The position numbers and the translations under genes were made by a program. Below are positions 52,936 through 64,000 of a DNA stretch of 64,000 bases, one piece after another (the first letter of the stretch is position 1; each line of letters begins with the position of its first letter). Under the pieces are notes generated by a model. It was not told where the DNA came from, ran no database searches, and was given only the letters and a program-made list of their open reading frames with translations. This DNA is from Nemopilema nomurai (taxonomy: Eukaryota > Cnidaria > Scyphozoa > Rhizostomeae > Rhizostomatidae): assembly GCA_003864495.1 (NCBI GenBank), contig ML133499.1, positions 62,001 through 126,000 on the forward strand, written 5' to 3'.

Positions 52936-55900
52936 TTCGCATTTGTGAAAAACGGCATAACATTATTTGATTTACTGTTGCATTCTAATCAACCTGCTTT
53001 ATACACAACAAAGCTAGAAAGCTTGTGATCTCGTTGGTATCATCTTTAAAGATTGCACCTTTTTATATCGTATTTTTTTATTTTCATATATTCATATGGT
53101 AACATTAAGTTGTAACACATACAAAAAGAAGAAAGTAGTTTGTTGCTGGACTGTAAATTCTCACTATTCCACACCCACTTCGATGTTTCTTCGTCCGACT
53201 TTCTAACACGACATGACTCAAACCTGATTTTTTCAGATTTATCCGACCAACTTTTCGTTCACTCAGTGATTAGGCCATGGAATGTCAAAATTGGTCATCT
53301 GCTTTTACATAGTAAAGAAGAAGCTGTATTTTGCTGCTATTGCTTGGCTCCGTGTAGGATGGTCCCCTATACACCCCGTTGCACCGGCTACACCCTTTCC
53401 TAAATTACCCAACCAAGGGACGATGTGGGACAATGTGAAGGTAGGTTTTGTTGTAACAGTCACAATGTAATATTGGTGCTCCTTTTCTGGATTTGACAGT
53501 TTGACTTAGTTGACACGGCTTAGCACATCGTTGCCACGTATCTTAGAACTGTATTACCTTCATTATATATGTATGCTTATTTTTGTTTATAATTCACTGT
53601 ATGTTCCCGACATCATTGAGCTTGCTGTATTTGCAACTTGATCGTCTTCAGTAGTAGTATATTCAACACATAACTATGACCCCTACTAAATTGTTTGATT
53701 AAGATCACAATTTGATTTTTTAGTATAATTTTTGCTGCCGACATATTTCTAGCAATTAACAAAACTGTTCAAGATATTTGATTTTTTGGGTTCAATTGTA
53801 CTAGATTTGATGAAGTTAATTGTCACACTCCCATTGTTTGTCGTTGAATGCTCTATAAAGTCCAATACAAGCTGCTTCAGGCCCCATGAAGGACAGTACC
53901 AAGTAATCTGGTAATGTACAAACATAAAACTGAATAAGAAGGTGACGTCAAAGCAAGCTAGTCTCCGACTGTTGTTACAATGAGCTAGTCTCGGACGAAC
54001 ACAAAAGCTTTAGCTTATATCCAGATGATTCAATTCCAAATAACGGCGATTTATGGAGACAATGAGATACAGCGTTTCAATGCAAATATTGTTACATATC
54101 TTTATCGTGTGTAATTTCATAAGAATGCCATGAAAGGGATTTCTCCATTATCAATGAAAGGGATTAGAAAATTCACCAATAACATTTTCCAGACCTTGTC
54201 CTTCAATCCAGTCACCGATTTATCAAGAGAAAGAAATAACGTCAGAAGAAAGGAGGCAAAGTTCATGCTTTAGAAGTCCAGCACAGCTCCAGATCAACAG
54301 CAATGGCGTCCCTTTTCCTATGCAATTTCCTCTAATCAATGAAAAGACTTGGCATCAGTGTTTGACGCTATTGCCAAAGATGTGTGCTAACAGAGTAACG
54401 TGTTCTACAGCCTAACAAGTCATAAATGCAGGTCAAAATAACTTAAATAAAAGCCTCCAAAATAACTTGTGGTAATGTTTCTGGACAGCGTTTGCTCGAT
54501 GGCATATTTGCAGTTAGGAGATGATAGACACGAGCCACAAGGCGGAGTGGGGGGCCAGTTACTATGATTGTAGGCCTTCAAGCAGGTAGGAAACATCTTG
54601 TAAGCGTACCTGGTAGTAGGGGGCAGTTTCATCGGCAGGAAGGGGGCATTTTATCACGGATGCAGCACGCCAGTTTTGTTTGCCTCCAATGGGTCCCCAG
54701 TTCCTACGACTTTAAAGCCCCCGAGGGTTTGTGTCGCAAACTGCCCCAAATCCACGATAAGAAAATGTTATGTCTTTATGTTCTAATAAACAATAGCAGA
54801 CACAACAAAATCCAAAGTGTTCCAGCAGTTCTGTTTCCCGCTCAAAACCTACGCTCTCCATTATTGCTTGTCACTGATATTAGATAAGACCCAAGTCCAC
54901 CATTGTGTGCGCTGATAGTATGTCCCTCCTCGAGTGGGTGGCGAGACGGTAAAGAAAGCAGGGTAAGAACACTAGAGAAAACAGATTACAATGGTTTGAG
55001 TACCAATGAAATTGTGGGGTGTAGGGTAAGAGAGATGGGTCCTGACAGAAGAGGAAACGTGGATATCACAAAAGGAAGTGCCAGCAGGATAGAAGATTGG
55101 AAGATAGCAGATTATAAACAGAGATTGGAAGGGGACGGCCACGTGATCGCAAAGATGGCGCATGCGAAACTATTGAAAAGGTACAGACAAGTGATCTAAA
55201 AAAGGTGGACAATTTTTGACGATGGATTATGGAAAAGATGATAGAACAAGGATAATAGAAAGTGACGTCACATCTTCAAATACCTCAAGAAAGGACAAGA
55301 ACATTACAATAAATGGTAAAGACAAAAAAGGCATCGAGGGGAATCTAAGAGCCAACAAAAACTGAAGACTTGGATGTCAATGAACTGTTAAACTTTGGGT
55401 GTGTGCCAGCTATTTCGTTGTCCTCTACTGTCTCCCCACTTTCACAATCATACAGGCCAAACATTATCACCGATTTTTACCCCAAGACCATTAACTCCCC
55501 AAAACCATTAACTCCCCAAAACCATTAACTCCCCAAAACCATTAACTCTGAGCTATCAAAAGATTTGTACCCCAAAACCATCAACTCTGAGCTATCAAAG
55601 TCATACATGCATCCAAAGCTTTGATTAAGAGTAAATGTTTCCAAGAACTATCAATTTTTGACAGCTGCTGAAGACTAGAGTTTTCCACACAAAAACAAGG
55701 TCCTTGGATTGTATAAAAGCTTAATGAAAGCTCTTCATAGAGATGGGAAAATTGTATTCACAACAAACCCCTAAATTTTATGCCAAGTGCATCCTGGGAT
55801 ATTTTGATAGCGGTGAATCATGGCGATATCAGAACCCTAGAAATGCTAGAATAAAGCTGAGAAATCATTGTGTATACTTCTAAAGTAACACACCCACTCC

Positions 55901-56326
55901 ACCCCCCCCCCCCCCAGATATGTATTTCATTGGGGTTCCCACCCTTGATAGTCAAAAAGTGCCTAAAAGTGCCTCTTTGTAAATCAGAAATTGAAAAATC
56001 AAGTGTTGCTGGGATAAAACTGCAGAAATGTGCTTTAAATTTTCTTATCAATATGGTCTGACTTGAGAGTGAAAAATAGTCCTGTTGATAATCGGTGGAC
56101 TGTGTGAGTCATCTATACTTCGTAAAGAATTTTTTAAATAATTTCATTTAATGGTACTGTAACAAAAATTGAATACGGAAGTAGCTTAGGCGCCATATTG
56201 CATGGGCTGTTCTGGAGAAGAGGCTAATGTTTCTTTGCCATGTTTGTGGTAGGCCAGGACCAAGGACGGAAATCAGGTCGCAAATGAGCAGAAGAGCAAG
56301 GGAAGAAAGATTGCGGAGTTGTCGGA
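52936..56326. other. Intergenic region between SLC46-like and Shark genes
   Basis: No gene is supported in this 3.4 kb. Frames at 54564-54887 and 54903-55199 are about 100 codons with no recognised domain. A tandem repeat of 17-base units lies at 55480-55547 and a C-run at about 55903-55917. The region immediately left of 56327 is open in the Shark frame for only a short way, so an upstream non-coding or short coding exon is possible. Confidence 0.5.
55480..55600 (+). repeat. 17-bp tandem repeat with partial further copy
   Basis: CCCCAAAACCATTAACT occurs four times head to tail from 55480 to 55547 (the first copy has one change). A longer word, the same unit plus CTGAGCTATCAAA, then recurs at about 55531-55560 and 55570-55600. 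This suggests two rounds of local duplication. Confidence 0.9.
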
Positions 56327-59300
56327 ATGCGAGCATCAACTGAAACCCTGTATTGGTATCACGGAAGGATAACTAGGGATGCGGCCACCCATATCCTGTT
56401 ATCACATGCAAGAGGAAACTATCGCGATGGTTGCTTCCTGGTACGAGACTGTTCAAGCGCTCAAGGGGACTATGTCATTTCGATCCTTGCACACAACCAA
56501 GTTCTTCATTTCCAAGTGCATTGCACAGGAGACAATCGGTTCTCCATTGACGATGGGCCTATATTCCACGGGCTAGATACCTTGATTCTGCATTACCAAG
56601 TGAAATCTGATGGTTTGCCATGCAGGTTAACAACATTTTCAAGAGGGTCTCTACCTCCCCTTCAAGCTTTGAAATTTGGTGTCAACACACCTCTACATAC
56701 AGCCTGCCTCAACGGTAATGCTTCTGAAGTATCTAAGTTATTGTCAGAGATGTCAACTTACCAGGAAGTCAACTCCAGGGACGACGAAGGGAAGACGCCT
56801 TTACACATAGCAAGTTTCAAAGGTTTCCAAGATATTATTCTACTTCTCTTGAACTACACCGCAGATGTGAGTGCATCGAGCAGTACTGGAACAACTCCAT
56901 TGCAGGTATCGAAATCCAGAAAAATCTTGGCCTTATGCAAATTCTTGTGACTCTTCTATTTCTCAATTGGGAAACACAACAAGGTCAATTACACCGAACT
57001 TAATCCCATGACTTGCTCTACAACCCATGACCGGGAAGTGATTTTTACAATCACAGCGAGAGGATGACTAGCCGAAATAGTCTTACTTGAATATATCTAA
57101 GAAAATTTATTTTTTCATTTTTTGCAACATTTGATGAAGCAAATTTAATGAGAATGCTAGTCAAGAGATTTACAATGAAACAATTACTTGAATCATCAGC
57201 TGTGCCATTCAATCATGTTGATCATTATATAGTTGTTTGACAATGGGGAAAAGATTGTTGGCCATTTTAAAAACAGTAGATGGTTTTCAGTTTGATGGAG
57301 ATAGTTTTCAAGTTCTATGCTAATTGAAGTCTAGAAGTTGTGCAAATTTAATGACAATTTCAAATGAACAAATTTATGTTTTGTAATTAATTATGAAGAT
57401 AATTTTGCACAGTGTTAATCAAAGTTGCTGACAGGGCTATTTTTGACCAAATTTTATTTGCGTTTGCAGATTTTTGTTTGACATAAGCTGTGTTGTTTGT
57501 TAAAAAGAGGTAGAAGTTTGTTTTGGTTACCCATTATTTCACTAAACATTAAGCATGCCAGTATATTGCATGACAGTTTCCACCAGAGACAAACCCACCC
57601 CATACCACCTTAATAGGAAGTCATACATTTGGAAATGTAGTGTGAACTGTAATTAATGAGTGTCCAATTGTTTTTACAATGCAGAATGTATTCCAGTAAA
57701 ATGATTGATAGTCTCCACTTGAGGAACTGAAGCCCAAACTAAAAACTTCCCCAAAGTCACCTTAGTAAGAAATCATACGTGTGGAAATGTAGTGTGCACT
57801 GTAATTGATTACGGCTCTTTATGTATAGGAAGCATGTGCTGCAGGTCATGTAGAGGCTGCTAGATTACTTATAACTCAGGGCAGAGCAGATGTGCAGGAA
57901 AGATCGCAAACAAGTGGGATGGTGCCTTTACACGAGGCTGCTCTGAGGGGAAACATTGACTGCTGCCATCTTCTTTTATCGCATCATGCATCAATGCATC
58001 CAAGAACACTAGAAGGTGACACCCCAAGGGATCTTGCACTGAGATACAATAGACTTGAAGTTGTAGAGTTTTTGGGTAAGAGCCAGCCATTCTGTATTTA
58101 TGTAGGAACTTTTAATTATTAAACTTTAGTTTATAATTATAGACAATATTTGTTTTGTTCGGAAGACTGGGTCATATAACTTTGTAACCTGGCGATATTG
58201 ACACCTTACTTTGTGTACCTTTATTATTTTGTAACTGTATTTATCCCTCATTTTCTCACTATTATGGCTAGTTTAATAGAAACAGTTGAATTTGTGTTGT
58301 GGCTTTTGGTTATGTTGGACTGCATATCTGAAATGCAGTATCTTAGGTTCACAATTTTCATTGCTGCAAGCTTTCACTTTTATTTTTGATGTTAATATTT
58401 TGTTTGTGTCATTTTAGACAACTATCCTATGCCACCTCCAAGGTCAACTCCAGGTCAATGGCTTCATCAAAATTTGGATCGAACTGTAAGTGCGATTTTG
58501 CTAAAAATCTAAACTCTATTTTGAATAGTACTTCATGAGTTGCATGTATGTTGTACTTGATGGATAATTAGAGTGGTAAAGTTTGCACAGAACAATGAAC
58601 TGAATCAAGTTATTTTTTCAGCTAACCTGGATTTAGATTAAGATTAACTGGATTTAGATTAAGATTTACACTGTTTTCTGATAAAGTCGAGTGATCCAAA
58701 TTGTTCGCTATGCAGCTTGAGAGAAGGATGGCAAATTCCTGTTTTTCTTTGATTACTTCTGAAGCTAACTTATCTGCTTTCGATTTATTATTGTAGAGAG
58801 CAGTTGCTATGCTGGGAGATAATGGCTTGAAAGACGGATTGTATCTTATTAGGAGCAGTATCAAATGCCATGGATATTACGTCCTCTCCATGGCAGTTGG
58901 TGGTAAAGCATACCATTTCCAAATTAAAAGCAGGGTAGGCCATTTTCAGGATTGGTTTCATCTTTAAACTAAGTATCATAAGATATCTTTTATGTTTATT
59001 CTCCTTTAAATTTTCATTAAAGTATGCAGCAAAGTCAACAGATTAAGCCTTATTTTTAATTGCATTCCATGTTTAGATTTTTTGTTGTAGTTGCCTTTTG
59101 TTGACGTTTTGTGTACCTTTGCGTGTACTAACCTTAGAATTTCTTCTTTTCTTTCCGATCTACATTTATCTTTGTTTCTTCCTCTGTGTCTTTCTTTGAG
59201 TTGATTTGCCAGCTGACTTACCTTTTCAAAGTATTTTGATTATTGAAATTAAGACTTGAAACTTACAGAAATTCAATTTTTATTAAACATTGTACATTCT

Positions 59301-62300
59301 TACAAGTGATTTTGCAGCCCATTGTTCCCGTAAAGCCCATCATCTCACTATAAATATTAGGTTTGTTAATGTATCTCAAAAGCGTCAAGCTGCAAATACG
59401 CCTGATTGAATTAGCCCCACATTTTTTAATCCAGTTTGATATATTCAGTTGGCTAATCAATCATTTACAAATTACATTGCAAGTTTACTGCGTTATTTTG
59501 TCACATGTAGCTTTATAAAACTGCTCTTGCGGCCATCAAAAGCAGGCTAATGCCGGATTTCGCGCATGCCTTCTTTGTAGGCAGACCGCTGGTATTATAT
59601 AGACGACGGACCTTTGTTTGAAACCTTGCCACATTTGGTAGATCACTACTCCACCCACATGGATGGCCTACCTCTGCTCCTCCGCGATTCCATTCCACCG
59701 AGCCTTCAGACACGCCCTGCTCCTGCTCTCCCTTCGCGTTCTGGCCAAGGGGTTCCTTACGCTCCAAGGCCTGCTCCGAAGCCTCCTGTAGGAAGTAAAC
59801 CACTTCCTGTGCCAAGAGCAAAGCACGTGTGTATTTGTAGCGATCGTTTTTATGAAAGAAACCCCTCTCTACATTCTTATTCTCATATTTGATGTTTATC
59901 TCTTATTCCATATACGTTCCGGAAGAATAGCGATATATTATGAAAATTCTTTGTTGATAGCTTTAGCTGCATCTGGGTTGTGTTCCCTTTAAGTTAATAC
60001 GCCAAATCAAATAACCATGTACGATTAGGTGCTATCCTTAACTTGAGAATTTAAAAAATCCACACAATCTTTCATTTGTTTTATCGAGATTTTCGCGTTT
60101 AAAGATAGCGACATTTTTGTTAACTCGTATTGAAAACAGTTTTCCCTTCTTTGGGTCAAAAGGTAGAGGATGAAAACGCTGGGGATTTCAACAGGGCCTC
60201 GAGTTGGAATGCATCTTCACCCGTTGTTCCCAGCCGAACGAACGGTATGGTCTCATTTTAGGCATGGTGATGCAAGCACTTTGGCATCGTCATAGCCATC
60301 GATGTGATGGGCTGAGATATTAAGGCTCTAAGACGTAGCTTGTAGATTTATGTATATATCAATTATATATTAAAACGTTTTTTGTGCTCAATACATTTTC
60401 ACGTAGAGTGTGATATACTTTAGGTCTGAAAAACTGCCTGTTTGTCTGTAAAAGCCTTTTTCGTGAATAACTCACTCTTCAAAATAGTTGTTTTTCTTCA
60501 GGTCTAAAGTTGATTATAAATTATATATTTGTTAAAACATCAGGTAAAATTGTGTATTTGTTGCTGTTGCTGTATAAATAATTGGAAGTATGTATTGGTT
60601 TTAAGGAGATTTCTGCTCTGAAACTCAACACACTGCCTTTGTAGAAGTTGTGTTGTCCTCAGAGCAGTTATAGCAACCCGCATTGCATACACGCGTAAAC
60701 TCGACCAATAAATGAAAATATTTTGTTGTTTACAACAGGATCAGATGATACGAAACAACAGACAATCATAAACCGAGATTCGTTGGAGCTGGGAAAGGAG
60801 CTGGGCCAGGGCGAATTCGGATCAGTGCTGATGGGAGTGTGGGTGAACCCCAAGGGTGAACGGGTACTCTTCATTTTTGTCGTCATTCATTTATGTTAAC
60901 TTTTACGTCATTATATCATTCATCATAATTATATATATATATATGTTCTATTTCTATGAGGCATGCTGCTTTATCAGTATCTTGACGTGCTGTACACGCT
61001 CATACTTTGTAGGCAGTGCTGTACACGTTCAGAACGGTTAATTATTTGTTCTTTGTTTCAACCCAACGGTGGTTTAAGGGGGGCATGGCCCCAGTCCCGG
61101 CGCTTTTGGTAACCCAGAAGGGGCCCCACACCTAAGAAAAAATTGAAAAGAAATCACAGGAAGTCTCTATGTTTGATGAATTATTTTCAAAAGAAAATCT
61201 GTAAAAAAGACCTCAACATATTACAATTTGCATAATCAAGACGAGGCACCACTTTCAGGCATAACAATTTCACGGAAAAGAACTTGAAGAATAATCTTGG
61301 CTAACAAAAAATTTTCAAACAAGGGCCCTTCAGATGATTTCGGCCACGGGCCTCAAAGTGCCAATGTTTGAACCTCACTGTTATCATCAGGCACTTAACA
61401 TTCCTTTTTATTTCTCTCCTTGTTTCCTTCCGTAACTGATATAAGAAACTTTGTTTGCTCCTAATGTGCTTTTTAGTGATGTATATTTGATATTTCTTAT
61501 GACTATATGCGGTCGTTAAGGAGTATCATTTGAGCCTGTTTTCGATGTTTCAGATATCTGTTGCATTAAAAACGCTTCACGAAGACAAGTTAACGCAGGG
61601 CGAGCAGGTTGGAGTGCTGCATTTGATTTCCATTCATTGCTTCTTTATTATTTTACAAATTAACTTCTTACCCTTTTGCAGTTATTTTTCATTATTAATG
61701 TTAGTTGTACATTGTTTGTTGTATTGGCTCTACATTTGACTTTTCACAGTTGACCACTCATAAACGAAACTCATCAAAACGAAAGATTTAGCAATGTTCA
61801 AAGTGCATGCTGTTCTACCTTTGCAGCGTCGCCTTTTTCTTTGTCCTACGAAGTAAATGCTTCGTTTTTCCTCAGGAGTTCCTCAGAGAAGCAAGAGTCA
61901 TGTCCAACTTGAACCATCCTTGTATCGTAAGGCTGCTGGGAGTCTGCCTTGGACCTCCGATGATATTGGTATTCATATTTTCATTTCATTTCCTGTCTAA
62001 CAATGTGATAAAGCTTAAGCTTGTTGCGTTCTTCTGTGCCTTTCAAAATAGGAAAGCACTTGTTGCTCTCAACGTTGATGACACTTACCGTTATAATAGT
62101 TTTCGAAGCACAAACATTTCAAGGTAGCTGTGTAATATTTTATCATTACATTTAATTATACCAGCTATTCTTTATGCTTTCGAACCTTGCCTTTTGCAAA
62201 AGGTTTAGAGGTTAGGTTTTGTTTATGGTTGTAGAAGTTTGAAGAATGACTTTGGTATCGTAAAGGCTTCGCAATGGGCAAATACTGGTTGTCATTCTTT

Positions 62301-63742
62301 TTCAGTTGTCCATCTTTAAATCTAATTTGAAGCCCCATTCCTTACATATTCCTATACATCTAAAATGCATAAAAGCAAATGAGGTTGAGGATGATCCAAA
62401 AGCGATAGGCCTGCAAATAAAGGATAATTTTCCAACAACGTATATTCAACTTAAGACTGAACACCTTTTCAACTAGTTTCTACACCATCCCAATGATCAG
62501 AAAAATAAAGTACAACAATCAACGAGGACACACCCTTTTGGAATTTTCCACGTAATACTACAGACTTCTATTGAGTCAGTACCCCTCCTTTTGCTCTGCT
62601 AATGTTGATTATCAGTTCACTGATTTGCTCTTCTTCAAAGATAATATATCTGCATTTGCATCTGGGTCCAGTACATTTGAAATTGAAAGGAAATGGGGCA
62701 TTTTGCCCAATCTTCCCTATTTCATTGAGAGACGACAGCTCCGTTTCTATGCAAACATTTTTAAGAAGATAGCGATTAAGAGGCTAGTTCGTTCCCAGGT
62801 CCAAGAGCTCGTGTCCATGGGGGCATTGCTGGACTACCTGATTGACCACCAGGGGGAAATCACCCAAAAGAACCTGAAGATTTGGGCTGGCCAGATTGCT
62901 TGGGGGATGACCTACCTCGAAGAAAAGAGATTCGTCCACAGGGATCTCGCAACAAGAAACATACTCTTAGGGAACAAGGAGCAGGTAATAAAGGTTTATT
63001 AATTCTTAAATAGTATAATGGGTGACTTCGTATTATAAATGTAGCCCTTGTTGTAAATGAATATATGTTGCAAATGAACATTCAACTTACATCACTAAAA
63101 AGCATCTTAAGAGCAAATTTAATATTCCTAAGACATTTTCTTTAAGCGTCACCAAGGCATTATTTGATTTACAACTGATTCATTTTTCACAATAGCTTGC
63201 AACAGCTTGAACCATACTTAAAGTAGTTTCGAAGTATGAAAACGTTGGAGAATGACCAGAAGCTGACATAATTCATATTTCTTGGTATATTAAATAAATA
63301 AATATAAATATTCATATTGATGAATAAATATTTATAATCACTGACAAATCATCCATTTTCTCAGCTTTTGGTCATTTTCCTATATATTTGGTGATTTATA
63401 GATTTATACTTATTTACTCACTTTTGGGTCACTCTTATATTGCGAAGTTCATTTTTTTTTATTCTTGTTCTTGAGTTATCATAAACAAATATTAGGTGTT
63501 CACATTTCACCTGATTCTACCATTCCCATTCGGCTAATCGTACTGTCCGTTGAAGAGATAAGCAATGTTTTCAACTGTCACTGGCAATTGGCGGAGAGAG
63601 GGGGTTGGTCAATGTGTCTGCTTACAGCCGGTGACTTTTGCTTTGCGTAGGTGAAGATTAGTGACTTTGGGCTTTCAAGAGCAGTTGGTGCTGGAAGTGA
63701 TTACTACCAAGCCAAGCAAGGCGGCCGGTGGCCCGTCAAATG
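56327..63742 (+). CDS. Shark: Shark/HTK16-type non-receptor tyrosine kinase, 3' end outside window
   Basis: Cytoplasmic tyrosine kinase with the order SH2, ankyrin repeats, SH2, proline-rich linker, kinase, as in Hydra HTK16 and Drosophila Shark. Drosophila Shark acts downstream of the engulfment receptor Draper. Exons: 56327-56905, 57829-58075, 58418-58485, 58797-58934, 59581-59826, 60163-60244, 60739-60863, 61554-61607, 61876-61968, 62799-62984, 63651-63742. All junctions are GT-AG and phase-consistent, giving 636 residues before the window ends. SH2-1 (about 9-100) has FLVRD with phosphotyrosine-binding Arg40. Five ankyrin repeats follow to about residue 290. SH2-2 has LYLIRSS. The linker is Pro-rich (PAPKPP). 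The kinase begins near residue 465. The start codon fits the family, since the first SH2 begins almost at once, but an upstream exon cannot be excluded. Confidence 0.92.
57605..57811 (+). repeat. Imperfect direct duplication in a Shark intron
   Basis: A segment of about 54 bases at 57605-57659 recurs at 57758-57811, sharing CACCTTA, GGAAATGTAGTGTG and CTGTAATT words, with a period of about 152 bases. Flanking sequence (CAGTTTCCAC against TAGTCTCCAC) suggests the duplicated unit is longer but diverged. The second copy abuts the pyrimidine tract before exon 2. Confidence 0.75.
60739..63742 (+). other. Shark: Kinase domain exons of Shark (partial)
   Basis: Exons 7-11 encode the N-lobe and the catalytic half of the kinase: GQGEFGSV glycine loop, VALKTL with the ATP lysine, FLREARVM with the alpha-C glutamate, catalytic loop HRDLATRN (tyrosine-kinase type), DFGLSRA, the activation-loop SDYYQA with tandem tyrosines, and WPVKW. 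The last exon ends in phase 2 inside WPVKW, so the remaining C-lobe lies beyond 64000. Confidence 0.92.
61065..61370. repeat. Possible dispersed repeat in a Shark intron
   Basis: A GC-richer block within an AT-rich intron, starting with GGGGGGCATGGCCCC (partly self-complementary) and ending with CGGGCCTCAAAGTGCC. It resembles the edge of an old transposon copy. No terminal repeats could be defined. Confidence 0.25.
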
Positions 63743-64000
63743 GTAATTTGCTCTTCAAATATTCTTCGTCCCTGATAGAGGAGATACAACTCTCTTAGCC
63801 TGATAATTTCAAGTTTCATCTAATTTTAAAATGGATTCCGATTTTGGAAATTGCAGCTTTCATCTTGCAACGCAAATCATTTTGAATCATCACGATAATC
63901 AGAAGATGCCATATGATGTTAGCAACGGAGTCGATGATTAATTACGTCATATTCAAGTTCTGATTAATTTAAACGTTTTGGTCCAAACTTGTGTCATTAT
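63743..64000 (+). other. Shark: Intron of Shark running off the window
   Basis: Begins with the donor gtaatt after the WPVKW exon. No further exon is seen before the window ends. Confidence 0.8.

Noticed and set aside
54564..55199. Two frames of about 100 codons considered as transposon or small genes
   Set aside because: No domain, no splice context and no repeat ends. Length is near what chance allows in a 3.4-kb gap.

Overview
This is a stretch of animal nuclear DNA. It is AT-rich, with GT-AG introns of roughly 0.1-1.9 kb, microsatellites and small non-autonomous transposon remnants. I find no operons, phage, plasmid or CRISPR material. It carries seven recognisable genes. A Shark/HTK16-type tyrosine kinase (SH2-ankyrin-SH2-kinase), a family known from sponges, cnidarians, insects and other invertebrates but not vertebrates, points to an invertebrate, most likely an early-branching one such as a cnidarian or sponge. 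I cannot name the species. Exon models were built by hand from family similarity, splice-site consensus and phase agreement. Layout: 1-2562 is non-coding with a repeat. Succinate-semialdehyde dehydrogenase (minus, single exon) runs 4044-2563. After about 2 kb holding two unassigned coding-like exons comes a homocysteine S-methyltransferase (plus, 14 exons, 6090-13255), followed by an orphan coding-like exon at 13811-14208. A Misshapen/TNIK/MAP4K4 kinase (plus, 31 exons) fills 15336-32842. It is tail-to-tail with an SLC4 bicarbonate transporter (minus, 3 exons, 38047-34510). SLC4 is head-to-head with mitochondrial succinate-CoA ligase beta, SUCLA2 (plus, 12 exons, 39904-49745). Then come an intronless SLC46-type transporter (plus, 51266-52935) and the Shark kinase (plus, at least 11 exons, 56327 to the edge), cut off inside its kinase domain. 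The genes do not form one pathway. SSADH and SUCLA2 both touch mitochondrial succinate and the two kinases are signalling proteins, but the neighbourhood looks like ordinary animal gene order. The most useful observations concern gene integrity and architecture. SLC4 and SLC46 each have one apparent missing base that breaks an otherwise conserved frame, and a SUCLA2 splice junction is off by one base, which suggests either consensus errors or decaying genes. SSADH lacks the second cysteine of the mammalian redox switch. The MAP4K gene has a full kinase and CNH domain but no sign of the long coiled coil usual between them. I did not find a new biological system.
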